Of a stretch of 64,000 nt of DNA, positions 23,025 through 35,106 are shown piece after piece; positions within the stretch are counted from its first letter, which is position 1, and the number at the start of each line of letters is the position of its first letter. The stretch is from Fallopia convolvulus (taxonomy: Eukaryota; Streptophyta; Magnoliopsida; Caryophyllales; Polygonaceae), in the NCBI GenBank assembly GCA_964016875.1, contig OZ024724.1, positions 50,284,438-50,348,437 of the forward strand. Reading direction: 5' to 3'. Below the pieces are notes generated by a model, which did no database searches, had not been told where the DNA came from, and was given only the letters and a program-made list of their open reading frames with translations. The translations under genes and the position numbers were made by a program.

Positions 23025-23828
23025 TTTTTACAAGTTTTGTAATTTGATTTTTAGGCCCTTATGTAATTTATTTCATGAATAAAAATCACTTTTAAATCAT
23101 TATTTTTAATTGATGTTCTCTTCAAAAGAAATTCCTCACTTTATTAAATTATATCCCTCGAGTTATTTTATTTAAGTTTTCGACTATAATCTTTTATTGA
23201 TAACCTTTTTCAAAGAGTATAGTAGAGTTTAATTCGATTAAAATCCTCCCTTTTAATTTAGAGAAAATAATTGATAATAAACTTTATATTATAAAAACTT
23301 GGAATATCGCGGATATTACAGACACTTCTCAGACACTTTCTGTCCAGCAAAGAGGATCCACCCCTCGCGTCGCGAGTACCACCTGCAAACGTCAGATTGT
23401 CGACAGACAGCATTAGGGCCCTGCAGAAAGATGACGAGTAACATCCATCGCGCGCCTTTAAAGTAAGTAAGCTTTCCAGCCGGTAGGGGCTCGGGGTCAC
23501 CCCCCTTGTTTCACACGTAACCTTCTGCAGGGGGTTGCTCCTCCGACAATCGCCATGCAACAGAGACACCTACAAAAGACACCAAAGGAAGCAAAAAAAA
23601 CAACCAGACAAGATGCAAATAAGCGATAAAAACCCCGCCCCGTGACGTGGGGCAAAATGAAACAGTATCCGTGGCCTCGCCACCATCCAAAATCCTAAGA
23701 ACCGCCTGGTAAACAGCATGAACCAAAGGTATCACTTGTCCATCATTCAAAGAACATCCAACATAAGAGAAACAATTTTTTTACACACAAACGCAACCGC
23801 CAGAATTCTTCTTCATTCTTGAGAGAAA

Positions 23829-25620
23829 TTATGCAAGATCAGTCGGGCCTCCATCTTTCTTCACTTGCTCACCATCTGCATCCGCCACCTTTGCATCCTG
23901 ACTTCTTTGAGCACTAGGGGTCATAGGAGATCCAACGACGCCAATCATAGCAACAACCCGAGCTGGGGGAGCACCTCCTGGATAAGTATCCAGGTTCCAG
24001 GCTTGGAACTTCTCTGCATCCCAGGCGGCTTTCCCCAACTTGTACTCTTTCATGGTTTCCAAGCGGGAAAGCATGTTGTAATAAGCTCCTATGTCCTCAG
24101 CCTCCTCCTTCATGATGGAAACAAAATCGGTGGCCCTTGCCTCAAGTTCCTTAACTTGCGCCTCCAACGTAGAAATCTTCTACTCCAGCTTTGCGACCCG
24201 TGCCCTAGCAACCTCTTCTTAAGCAACCAACGCCCTCGAGCGAGCAACAACCTGCTCACGGGCTTTCGCCACCTCCTCACGGTACTTGGCAATTTTCTGC
24301 TTCCTCCGTTCCTGCTAAGTTATGTCCTCCCCTATTTCGTCTATAATTATGCCGATATCTTGAAAGAGATGCATTCGGTCAAACAAGTCAGATGTCATAA
24401 AATACCCACAAAAACGAAAAAGGAGAAAACAACAAAATTCATGAAAGCCAATTGCATACAAAGATTACCTTCCAAGCGCCAGAACCCACCTCGACAGCCA
24501 TGGTGCGAGCAGAAGAGGAAGCATGTTTCTTCTTGAAGTTCGGGTCATGATACTGCTAAAGAGATTGCCATTCAAAAGAGGCATCATCTCGCAATTCAAG
24601 GTGATCACTATCGTCAAACGCTTGGCGTTTGTGAGAAGACCGGGGAGCTTCGACCTTGACGACAGGTGCGACTGGGGCTTGGAGTCGCTAGATCTAGTCT
24701 TCCAAAGGATAAGGTCAGAGGCGGAGAAGGCCGAAACAGACTTTTGGGAGAGGGCATCTGAAAATTCAAGAACAGGAAAATCAAGAACGACGGGCAAAAT
24801 AAAGCATGTTGCGTATTAAAATAAGGGTCACTCCTTTCACACCGTTGGAAGGACCCGAGACAGTAGCATAGACAGGGGCAGATGACATTTTCACAACCGA
24901 AAGATTCTCCTCTCCACTTGACTCTTCAAACTCAGCAGACGTAGCACTCTCTTCACCTTCAGACGGACCAGTCGGAGATGCTCCAAAAGCCCTTTGTATG
25001 GAGGGCAGCTTGAACAGTTTTGAAATGATCTTCTTAGACTGAGCTCGAGGTTCTACCGTATCAGGGATACTTGTGTACAAAGCAGACGAAAGGTAAATGA
25101 TAGTTAATGACGCTGAGGGGAGAAAACAAAAAGAAAGCAGAAATCTTACTAGATTCTTCCATCTGTCAAAAAGGAATGAATGGCATTCAAGGCCCAAGGA
25201 TACAATCTCAATGAAAAAGAAATAGTTAGCCCAGTTTTTTCCATTCACTTTAGAGTTCAGAACCAGCAGCCTTTGCACAGTCAAACCGCCCGCGTCACAC
25301 CATCGTGAGACGTTAGGCCTGGAGTAGATCTAGGACAATAAGTTCTACTCCGGCGGCGTCGGCCATCTGACTCGCTCAATACAAGATCTTCCAAGTCGAA
25401 GGGAGTAGTTGGGCAGGAGAAAGCTTAAACCTTGCCCAAAACTTCCAAACAAGAGGAGGAAAAGGGAAGTGGCAGGAGATAGTAAAGGGGGATTCAAAAC
25501 AAAACAAGCCCAATCGGGGCGAACCCAGTCAAGGAATTCCCCCTCAGGACACAGGGCCACCCCCCGGGGAAGCCGCCGTCTTGGAGAGTTTGGTTTATTT
25601 CCTCCAAGGACATGACATTA
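23829..25620 (-). pseudogene. Antisense extra ORF (aORF) of the Tat element, decayed
   Basis: On the minus strand, blocks in shifting frames give FKLSPAQLLPSTWKIL (about 25390-25440), 'VNGKNWANYFFFIE' (about 25205-25250), an acidic Ser/Glu-rich linker (24900-24980), and a C-terminal coiled coil (MEAQVKELEARATDFVSIMK..., 24167-23829) ending in a Gly/Pro/Asp-rich tail. The APAQL-x-PN-x-WR-x-L and W-x-x-x-(F/Y)FFV pattern is that of the 'putative gypsy type transposon' domain (PF04195-like), found in an antisense ORF between pol and the 3' LTR of many Tat-lineage elements (Grande, Retand, RIRE2). The orientation opposite to the integrase at 9.7-11.3 kb fits exactly. Several stops and shifts show it is inactive. 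Confidence 0.65.
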
Positions 25621-25967
25621 GCTATGTTGTCGCACTCTTGCAGTACCCGGAAGGTTGGAAACCATGCCTAGAGATTGTACGGTTCCTCGCCATTGAAGAA
25701 GAAGGGAAGAAGAAAGGTTTTTTTAAATTGGAGTAAGAACGAAGAGAGAGTTTTTACCCCTGGAAGATTAGCGAAGGAGGATGAATGATGACTTACGAAG
25801 AGTAGCAGTAAATGTAGGCAAAAGACGTCTCTTCAACTTCGATATCGCGGGAAAGCCCCTTAGATCCTGGCGCTACACGTGGCATAACCAGAGAAACGAG
25901 GATCACGGAAGGCGAACAGTGAAAAGATCTCGACAATTCAAAAAATTGGCTCGATCTTTTGGGCTAT

Positions 25968-26330
25968 TGTTGGGCCCAGAACTTCCGAAGCCCATTTCCT
26001 CGACGACGCATCAAGCAAAGGTTAAAAGGTCCTCCAGTTCGGCCCAATAATTAAGCGTGAATACTCAAACAAGCCCGAAGAGACAACAACCGCCCAGAAG
26101 TGGCTCTGAAAGTGGACGACGAGCCAAGGGAACTTGGGTAGTTACAACCTAGGAAATTGAAGGATAAAGAGTGGAAACCGATTGTAATCAGGACACAAAA
26201 AAAAAACACCAACTGTAGTCACCTTTCTAAGATCAATACATTCGATCAGCAATCAAACCCTTGTACTGTTACTTGTAATTCGATCGAAATACCTGTTTAT
26301 CGGTTAGAAAAGCCCTATCAAAGTTTCAAT
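25968..26330 (+). mobile_element. Candidate 3' LTR of the Tat element
   Basis: TGTTGGGCCC at 25968 could be an LTR start after the aORF leader. The following sequence has 'cttgtactgttacttgtaattcg' features (near 26260-26282) typical of LTR polyadenylation regions. The end and a partner copy are not seen, so the borders are uncertain. Confidence 0.35.
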
Positions 26331-28912
26331 CACTAATTATCTCATTTGATCGAATTTTGACCAAAACACTCACCAAAAAATTATTACTTAAATTTTCATA
26401 ATGACAAACAATTCTTAACAAGAAGCGAAAATGTATATTAAATATACACAATGTATACATTTATGATATAATAAGGTGAAAAAGAAGGGAATCTTAGGGA
26501 GAAATTAATGGAGGTATGGTAGTAATTAAATGAGGTGGGGGCCACGGATGAAGGGTACGCTGAGATGTTTACGACAGCCTAAGCTACGTGCCCATGCCCA
26601 TGCAGTTGCAGCCGTGCAGGTGCAGCTAGCTTCATGCAGTCGAGGTGGAAGCTACCCAGCCTACTACTACTAGGAGTACTAGCTAGCGCCTAGTGTCCAT
26701 GGGAATTGAATCTTCCAATAAAGAAACTTGAAACTCCAAGGTCCTCTTATTCATTCTTCAGTCGTCTTGAGTCTTGAGTCAATCTCCCTCTCAAGTCTCA
26801 ACGTACGTACACTGGTCATCACTTGTCAATTATTCCCGCACTTTCTCTAGCTCTAACCCCGTTCCCATTTCCTGAATTAAATGTATAATACTACTAGCTT
26901 GAGTGGAAACTTAAAACATAGTTCAATGTCCAACTAACTGATAAAAATATTTGTATGGACGTGTGATTAGATAAGATATCACTAGTTTATCTAGATGATG
27001 ATTTGGCTCAAAACATGCCACGTGGAGGGAGAAAATATTAAAATAAGAGTAAAGGTTCTTTAGTTTTTCCTTTGTCGCTCATGGGTACGTATGGCGTTGT
27101 GATTCTCAGCATTCTGTGTGGTTTGTTGTATGTTTTGCTTTTCCTCCTCGGATCGACTAGGTATGTCCTTCTAATATGCTCAATCTACTAGGGTGTCTCA
27201 ATCTTGACCACCTTCGTCTTGTTATAGCATGACAATACTAGATGAAATGGTGAATGTTATTGTTATTGTTGTTTTTATTTATAATGATGTGAAAAACTTA
27301 TTATAATACCTCATTACGATAACGAATTAAGAATTCAAATCCTTGATTTTCAATTTTGTACACGAGTACTAATTTTTTTAAAAAAAAAGTAGAGTCTACA
27401 AGTCAATAGAGAAAGTATATATATTTCTAAAACAAGGATTATAAGTAGGGTTAGTTAAAAATCAACCTTAAAGTAAGGGAATTAAAGAGAGGAAAGGGTG
27501 TGTTTGACATAAGTGTATGTATGGATTAACTTTGAGGTTCCGTGTACAAGTTTGTCATAAAACCATGTCTTTCTTGATATTTTTATATGATTTAAGTGTG
27601 TGGATGGAACTACTAATTTTTCAGTACCATTTTCAAAAATAAAAATGTCCTTCATATCATGATAATCGATATTAAAAAGAAATCAAAAGTAAGGTACATG
27701 ATAACATGCAAACGACTTAATCTCAAAGTTAGTGTAATTTTCTTGCTGACCACCCTATAGTTGGCCAATTTATGCAATTTTCTCTCTCCTTTCTTTTTCC
27801 CCATCTGGCTACCGAGCAACTACACTTCATCTATTAATTAAACAAGTAATATTCAACTAATCCTCTTTTAATCCAGATTAATAACAAATTGATTAAGTGT
27901 TTTTGTCAAAGAGCTAGTCATGTGCATGCCGTCTACTTGATTTAAGAGTCAAAAGAAAAATCAAATCTTCCACCACTAATCAACGAATATATGTATTAAG
28001 AAAACCCATCCGAAACGATCACAAGACATCCTTCTCAATTAATCTCAACCTAACTTTTCATTTAAATATGCAAAAGTTATTTACTTTCCAGTATATGATT
28101 TTAATACAGCATTTGGTTAGTGAATAGGTGTCACGGTGCGTGTTCGTTTCCGCGATGGTTGGCTAGCTTCTCTCTCATAAAGTTAGGTTTAGTTCCACAA
28201 GAAATGGGTACGTGTTTACGTTAACTTTATTTTCATGTTTTTAATGTAAACTATAATTACAAAGTTTGAAAAAGTAATTACAGTGCAACAATAGAACAAG
28301 CAACTTCGGTTATTAGTTTACATATTTACATACATTAAAGGAAGAAGTCAATTTGTGGAACTTCTTGTCAGGGTCGATTCGCTCGTTCTTAGTTGAAGTA
28401 GGAAGAACATTCTCAGTTAAATACGAATTCCACGAACACTTTTTTGATTGAATGAACCTCAACTCGATTCTCACAAATTAAATTTGCAATTAAAGGATTA
28501 ATCAACCCTAAGACGAATCTCTTGAATTAGGTATGATTATACGTCCCTTCTCGCGATCTTTAGATGAAAATTTCTCGCTCTCTTGAGAGAAAAATTAACA
28601 CCCGTCTTTCCTTCTAGGGCTACAATGCTTAAATAGAAATTGAAACATCAAAATAAACCTAATTAATAATAAATGAGGTTTAATAATCCTAAAATAAATA
28701 AGGAAACCAAATGAAATCATAAGGCAAGTCCAACCAACACGTAACATAAGGCAAATGAGAGAGTGTGGCGCAAGGCAGGCTCGACCACGCAGAGGCGTGC
28801 ACGACCGAAAATGGTTACAAGCGCTAGGCATATGATTGTGCGATCTCGAACGCACAGCCAAAACTGGAACTTGGCGCTGACGCTGGGAGCACGACGCAAG
28901 GGCTCGTATATA
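26331..28912. other. Intergenic region, no gene seen
   Basis: AT-rich DNA without credible open frames or LTR/TIR ends. A 'gaatgttattgttattgttg' tail at 27251-27270 resembles RTE LINE tails, but I found no target duplication. The GC-richer patch at 26560-26700 shows nothing recognisable. Confidence 0.45.
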
Positions 28913-29860
28913 TTTTTTTTTGAGTAGGTAAAAATTAAGTCGAAAAATTCAACCCAATGCATCCTTACGAGTGAGGACTCTCAGTCCATGATGGGTCTGA
29001 ATTTGATTGATATTGCAAGAATGTCGCAAAGAAGCAATCAAATTCGTCGCTTGATTACAGTCACGAGGAACATGTTGGATTCTAAGCTCGTCAAAAGACT
29101 GAAGCATGACCATTGTGTCAGCAATGAGCATTTCAATTTACCATGGACATGACTTATTTTCTTTAGGGAATTTATAGTAAGAAGACTATCACCCTCAATC
29201 TCGACCTTCCACACATATCTAGTTTTGGCCTCTAGTACTGCGTTATACATAACTCTTGCTGCAGTTTGAATTACACCCCAGTATTTACTAGAAACAACAT
29301 TCATGCATATAGTTTGTCCATATTATGATCTCTTATGATATATACTGCAGTCGCATTTCCATTTTCATGTTTAAATCCATCGAAATTTATTTTGATAATG
29401 CGGTTGTGGTTTGGAACATTTCTTGATTTTCTTTCTCTGGTCAGTTTTATCATTTTAATGGTGACTACCATTTCCATCCATGTTTCCTTGGTTAGCCTTG
29501 TGCCATAGTGTGATTTGAGATTGTACAAATCCTTCTATATTCTTTGTAGGGCCTTCACTCGTTTGATTGTATTGTAGATTGCACGATTTCGAAAATACCA
29601 TACGCTGGCCACCAAATTATTGATAGATTTTGAAACTCGGAAGCACTTAATCGTGCCTTAAGATTCTCAAGGACGATTAATAAGTCTTCATCACCATTTT
29701 GGATTTGGGAGATCGATCTAATCATTATAGGGTCCATTTTCCGAATAATTGTGTGAGTAAATGGACATTGAAATAGTAAGTGCTTAACGCTTTCATTCTG
29801 ATTTTGACATAGCGGATATTCCGTCGTAACTGTAACATGTCTTTGGATTAATCGATCTAA
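28913..29860 (-). mobile_element. 5'-truncated L1-type LINE: zinc finger, RNase H domain and A-tail
   Basis: On the minus strand, YPLCQNQNESVKHLLFQC (about 29770-29825) is the zf-RVT C-X2-C...H-X4-C motif at the end of plant L1 ORF2. IKINFDGFKHENG (about 29345-29390), VEIEGDSLLTINSL (about 29165-29205) and 'IQHVPRDCNQATNLIA' (about 29035-29085) are the ordered RNase H (RVT_3) motifs. The element ends in an A-tail (T-run at 28914-28921 on plus). Frameshifts separate the blocks, so it is inactive. Confidence 0.75.
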
Positions 29861-29869
29861 AGATATTTT

Positions 29870-31612
29870 TTTTCTGGGAAAAAAAATTGGATTTTGTTTT
29901 TGAATATAAAGCTTATGTACGTAGTAGTGGGTATAATCAAACTAGCTAGAAAACAATGCAAAGTATGAGACTGGATTTGGTAAAGCTCAAGCAAACCTTT
30001 TGACTAGGAACAATTGAAATTTTGTCCATACGCATTTGAAAGTTGCAATAAAAGGATCGATCTTAATGATTTTGCTTTGAACATATATAATACAGTTAAT
30101 TATTAGATTAAAATAACAAACACTATACTTTCATCATATGGTGCTTGACTGGTTGCTACTTTCATTAATTAATAAACTTCAGAGATCATATGAATGATGC
30201 ATGATTGATGGGTAAGCAGACCATACACATGGGATGGTGGGTCTAATAGCTCGATCTTATAGAAATACATTTATATATAATTGCAATTTCTCTCTTCAAA
30301 TAAATGTATCACGCAACTTATTTAATTGCTTGTAGTCTTGTACAATACAAAGCATGCCGCTTGTTTTTAGAATTTTGGAAGACCGAAAGAGAAGCGGTTG
30401 GAATTTTGGTATTGGTAGAATGGTAGGGCGGCTGAAGATACATCAAACTCATCAAATATAACAAACACAAGACGTACCCTAATTAAATATTAGGGCCGGA
30501 GTCTAAGCATGTTCATTATTGGTAACGTTAACAAACAAGAAAGAGAAAGGCATCTTGGGATAAAAACAAATCTTTTTCTTTTTGGTGTGAGGGAAAAAAG
30601 CGTGAAAAGGTTTACATGCATTCACGTAGATCGAATTGCCTTTGATCTGTACTATTATCTAGAGCTAGCTAGCTGGTAATCATGATCGGCATCCCTTCTT
30701 CCTTAACCTAGCTACTATTTAAAGACTGATGAGTGATGAGTGTGCTATTATTATCATATAATAGGGGCTAATTATTGGTATTAGTTACTGAGATCTGTTA
30801 GATACATATAATTGAAGTCCGGTAGGATTTGGTTTTAAATTATATGGAGTAGTTGATCAATTAAGGAGATCGAAGATCAGATAAGAATGAAGACATTCTT
30901 AGGTTTCTAGGATGTTCGTATGACAATTGAATTAAATTTGAACATAATTTGTAGGGATCGGATTATCGGCCTAATATCATAGTGTTTGACGGACGATGTG
31001 TTTTGCACCCATCAAAATTTATCCACGCACCACGTTCCCGTCTAGCATTTTTAGAACATTGAGTGCAAAAATCATGCATGTTTCTAAAACCTAGTCGTAA
31101 AAGAACAAACTCTAATATAAAAAAAAAATCTTAAACATTGATAGTTAATTTATATGGATAAAGATAATCTTATTTGTTAAATTCATTTGGTTGCTATTTA
31201 TATTTTTTGAAATTATGTTACAATTATAATAGTCATATATACACTACAAAATAATGATACATCAACAGAAGAATTAATTTAGAAAAAAATATAGCATGCC
31301 ACGTAAAATTATACTTAGTGGGATGAGCTCACATGGATAAACCACAATTTGAAGATCATTAAATGTACTATGTATGAAATAATGAAACAAGCTAGATTAT
31401 TAATTAAACAATGAAATGTTAGCTTATGATTTAAATTAATAATCTGGTTTGAAAATTTCGATAGGCTATATTATGTCGTTCTTATAATCATCTACTAGAA
31501 AAAATACCTATATGACTAGAAAAAATTCTGGTTTTGGGGATTTAAAAAGTCAATTCTCTAAAGACAAATTACAAATAAAAAAAAGAGAGAGAGAGGAAAT
31601 TTTGGGGTTAAT
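29870..31612. other. Intergenic region, no gene seen
   Basis: AT-rich, no credible frames. I noticed no terminal repeats or tandem arrays. Confidence 0.45.
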
Positions 31613-31918
31613 TGTCGTGAATTCATCCGCTATCTAGCCTGGTATCTCAATTCATGGTTTCCTTAATAGAGACTAGGTAATTTAGGTTCATCATGTTTGT
31701 AGTGAGGCTAACTGAGTTGTCGATGGTCTTACTACTTTAGTTTTTTCTTTTCCTGTTAGTTGCCAGGGTCTTAATGTTTCTCCTTTATCTATTTTATCTT
31801 TTAACTGTTGAAGATGTGAGGGGTTTGACTACTCTCCGAATGATACTAAATTGGCCTCGTTTTAATAATATAGCGCTTAGTCGCCTTTCTCCGATCAAAA
31901 AATAATGTCGTGAATTCA
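31613..31918 (+). mobile_element. LINE 3' end with 13-bp target duplication
   Basis: TGTCGTGAATTCA occurs at 31613-31625 and again at 31906-31918. The 280 bp between them end in 'cgatcaaaaaataa', an A-rich tail. Sequence such as 'cctcgttttaataatatagcg' before the tail resembles plant L1 3' ends. It is a severely 5'-truncated insertion with no coding part. Confidence 0.85.
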
Positions 31919-32670
31919 GAGTTTTAGGGGTGGTGGTTGAGATACGGCCATCATCGAGCCACATGCCTTGAGCTCTAAATAATTTATAAATTTAATAATG
32001 TTGTTACGTACATTGTATAAATCAAATAGCCGTTAAGTGTCTAAATGTGCCATGCAAGTTGCCAACTTATATAATTGAAATGTCGTTGTTGTATAGAATG
32101 GTTAATTAGTTCACAGTTGGTACATAGAAATTTACGTTTCCTTGTATTGCTCAGCCTGTCCAGTAATGTGTTTGGTAGGCAGGTACTAATTTGGAGGAAT
32201 CCTATTTGGCTACTTCTAATCTGCCAGTCCAATTCATAAGAGGTAAGAACGAACATACCAAAACTTGTCTTTGCATTCTCTCAAATATAAAATATTCCTT
32301 TGAATGGATCGACGACAAAATAGTGACCAACATGTGAAGAATAGTAGAGCCCGTAAGGCCCATACAAGATTAAAATGAGATGGGTCCAAATACGGCCCAA
32401 TGCCAAAGCTCAGTATCAAGCCCATTCCAAAAACAAACAAACGATTTTCAATTGCACATTTCTTCTAGTACTACATTTTGAAAATCTTCAATCGAAGCTA
32501 CGGAGTTCCTGTCATTCGTCACCAAAAGTAATAGGAAGAGATGAAGAGCAAAGTCTGAAATCCCTTTTCATTCCATTTCTGGAGCAGCCAACGTATTATT
32601 ATGATTAAAAAGTAAATAACGAGTTATCAATGTAGCAACTCCATTGACAATGGAAAGGGGAAAACAACAA
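31919..32670. other. Downstream flank of the sucrose-phosphatase gene
   Basis: I translated this stretch looking for the missing C-terminal domain of the phosphatase on the minus strand and found none. The minus-strand frames 32041-32256 and 32234-32440 are unrecognised. Confidence 0.5.
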
Positions 32671-32703
32671 ATATTACTAAAAGAACTGAACAGCATTCAT
32701 CTT

Positions 32704-32732
32704 ATGAATTGGATTGACAGAGTCCAATTCAT
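32704..32732 (-). other. Hairpin in the 3' flank of the sucrose-phosphatase gene
   Basis: ATGAATTGGA (32704-32713) and TCCAATTCAT (32723-32732) form a perfect 10-bp stem with a 9-base loop about 45 bp after the stop codon. The word CAGCATTCATC occurs on both sides of it. It may be part of the 3' UTR or a small insertion footprint. Confidence 0.6.
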
Positions 32733-32775
32733 AAAAATGCACAGCATTCATCCGACACCCTGAAGTGTCAGAGCT

Positions 32776-33976
32776 TCATAGCTTATTAGGGCCAAGTCCA
32801 AAATGACCAATTGCTTGTATTATACCACCTGCACACCTCTCACTTGCATGGAGTATCTTGGGATTATCTTTTGCATTTTTAGCATGCCACTGCAGCAATT
32901 CTTCTTGAGCATTGCTCACCTACACAAACAACACAATAAATTGCTATCAAATCACTTTACCCAGCAAAATTTCAAGAAAAACACCAGATATATATCTACT
33001 ACAAACCATGACACCGTAAACATCTGGAATGCTAAAAAGTTCAGCATCATTGCCAGAGTCTCCACAAGCCAGGGTGTTTTTTGGTAATTTTCCCTCAGAC
33101 TTCAATTTGTTAAGCAAATAAGCCAAAGCTTGTCCTTTTCCAGCTCCTTTAGCTAGAATGTCCAAATCAACCCCTCCACTATAAATGATTTTAACATCCA
33201 ACTGCATCAGATAGATTAGACCCAATTCAGACTCAATACAACCCTATACATCAGTTTAAGAGAAAATCATTATAGAGCATATATGGTTACCCCACGCTTC
33301 TCAAGTCGCTCATTGAGAACTTTCGTCACTTCTTCTGCCTTCTCCTTCTTCACATAGAAGCTAACTTTATGTGGTCTTTGTTCTGTTTCTGCCTGCATTG
33401 ATACACAAAAAGAAACCTAAGCGAACCTCACATCAATAGAGCACAAAACAACAACAGAAAGTTTTGTTCACTGAAATTTGCCATGAGCAAGAACAGCAAA
33501 TTTACATGACTTATTCTGAGTGAACTGAACTACTACCTGAGGAGAAAGATCAGGCAACTTGCTTGCCTCTTCTTTAACAATGTTCCTGTCCCATTTATCA
33601 TTCAGATACTTTTCCCATCCCTCATCTGGTACCATGTCTTTGCCATAGGTAATCTCGGTTCCCACGGACATTATGGTAATATCAGGGGTCAACAAGGGCT
33701 TCTCTTTCCTCAATTCTTCATACAGTGTTGGAGAACGGCCAGTCGAGAACACTAGTAGAGAATCGTGACGATAGTGGGTTTCCCACAGAGAATTAAACCT
33801 CAGTAGGGAGAGGTTTTCAGGGTCATGATGATCAACCTACAAAATTTCCTACATTAATTCAATTTCAACAAACTCTCATTGAATTCGGGAAAATCATAAC
33901 ACTGAAATCCACCTACCATAGTGTGATCCAGATCAGAAACAATCATCAGGCGAGGAGAAGTATTAAAGCGATCCAT
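32776..33976 (-). CDS. SPP: Sucrose-6-phosphate phosphatase-like protein, C-terminal domain absent
   Basis: Sucrose-phosphatase hydrolyses sucrose 6-phosphate to sucrose, the last step of cytosolic sucrose synthesis. Five exons, all phase 0 with GT-AG borders: 33917-33976, 33537-33836, 33291-33392, 33007-33201, 32776-32919, giving 266 residues. The start is the ATG at 33974-33976 (MDRFNTSPRLMIVSDLDHTM). HAD-family residues are all present: DLD at 15-17 (nucleophile and acid/base), STGRS at 51-55, Lys176 in GAGKGQAL, and GDSGND at 201-206. Plant enzymes usually have about 420 residues, with an extra C-terminal S6PP_C domain after '...IIQAIGHFxLGPN'. Here that motif is followed by Lys-Leu-stop (stop 32776-32778), at the domain border, and no C-terminal domain lies downstream. 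Bacterial enzymes work with the catalytic domain alone, so activity is possible. Otherwise it is a partial paralogue. It stands alone between transposon-rich blocks. Confidence 0.88.
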
Positions 33977-33993
33977 GGTATGTTTCCCAATCC

Positions 33994-34228
33994 CTTCAAT
34001 CAAAGACGAAATGATAAAATTTCATTAAGGGAAAGAAAACACGAATCGATCGAAATTTATGCTACAATCAGGCAGCAAAGGAATCCGGGAATTTTTTTAT
34101 CCAATTTCAATTGATACGAAGTGCGCGGAAGAATATTCACCGGGAATTTATTAAAACAGGAGCAATCATCACTGATTTGGAAAGAAAACATAGATTAAAT
34201 CTGCAAAATCTCGACCCAACTAACTTAC
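33994..34228 (-). other. Probable 5' UTR intron of the sucrose-phosphatase gene
   Basis: On the minus strand CCATCCAG|GTAAGTTA marks a strong donor at 34228 and TTGAAG|GGATTGGG an acceptor at 33994/33993, 17 bases upstream of the ATG. The upstream exon would begin around 34440. A leader intron is common in plant SPP genes. Confidence 0.55.
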
Positions 34229-34658
34229 CTGGATGGAAATTCTTCGCAAGGCGAGGCAAGTAAAGCAATGCAAAATTAAATTTCAGACAATTTACATAAC
34301 ATGAAACCCTAGGTGGATGGAAGAAGAACACTGAAGAAGAAATTAAAGCACATATCCCTATTGGAGAGGAATGAGCAACAAATTCGTAATTCGTGAGTGT
34401 TTGTATGGCTGGGAGATGATTGAGGAAGTGTAACCAGTCCAATCTTTCCCGTTCCTCTGCGGATTGCGTACGCGAACACGGTGATCAGGATTGGAGAGAA
34501 TCAATTCCTTAAGCCATGTGAGACGTTGATCCATGTACGTGCCAATTATTTGACGGTTGATGATCCGTGATGGAGATATAAAATGTTTGTTACTTTGTTA
34601 TTAATATAATGTTTGTTATTATTACATACAAATAAAAATAAAATATATGTACTTATCC

Positions 34659-35106
34659 CATACAATTAGACCTATCAAATGGGTCGGGGGTCGGGTTCGG
34701 GTTTGGGTCAATCAGATTTGGGTCAAAACGGGTCACGGATTGTAAAATTTCCTGGTTCATATGAACCGAGTTGTTTCGGATTCGGGTTGATCCAAACGGG
34801 TCATGATCGTCAATTTTGTTAACCTTCATCTTCATATTTATTAAAATAATTACTATTATATTATATAAAATATTATTTAGTAATAATAAAATAATAATTT
34901 TATACAAAATTTATAATAAAATATTAAGGTTAGTTCCATAAAAAAAATATTAAGGTTGGTGACGGCGAACTCAGTTTTTTCCGGGTCGACCGGGTTCGGG
35001 TAATTCTTGACCAATTGATTTTCAGATTGGGTTTAAACCCAAAAAACTTCAGACGGATCGGATCGATTTTCGATTCGGGTCAAATTTTGAAAGGTCTACA
35101 TACAAT
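34659..35106. mobile_element. Second non-autonomous hAT element with perfect 8-bp target duplication
   Basis: The element is 34667-35098 (432 bp). The left end TAGACCTATCAAA and the complement of the right end TAGACCTTTCAAA differ at one base. CATACAAT flanks it at 34659-34666 and 35099-35106. The interior is rich in GGGTCGG/CGGGTT words. It shares the TAGACCT terminus with the hAT element at 4020-4388. Confidence 0.92.

Larger units (their letters stand above)
19592..23320 (-). mobile_element. Solo LTR, 3.7 kb, perfect 5-bp target duplication
   Basis: It begins TGTAACACCCC and ends GATATTACA, with short inverted ends TGTAA/TTACA, and is flanked by GACAC at 19587-19591 and 23321-23325. There is no second LTR and no internal retrotransposon domain, so it is a solo LTR produced by LTR-LTR recombination. 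Size and ends suggest a chromovirus of Del/Tekay type. A TATA box on the minus strand (22653-22663) suggests the minus orientation. The minus-strand 140-codon frame at 22318-22740 covers the GC-rich leader and I do not consider it a real gene. Confidence 0.9.

Noticed and set aside
28595..28962. Minus-strand frames rich in Arg/His/Cys downstream of the LINE
   Set aside because: They start in the LINE tail and continue into unrelated flank; no family motif.
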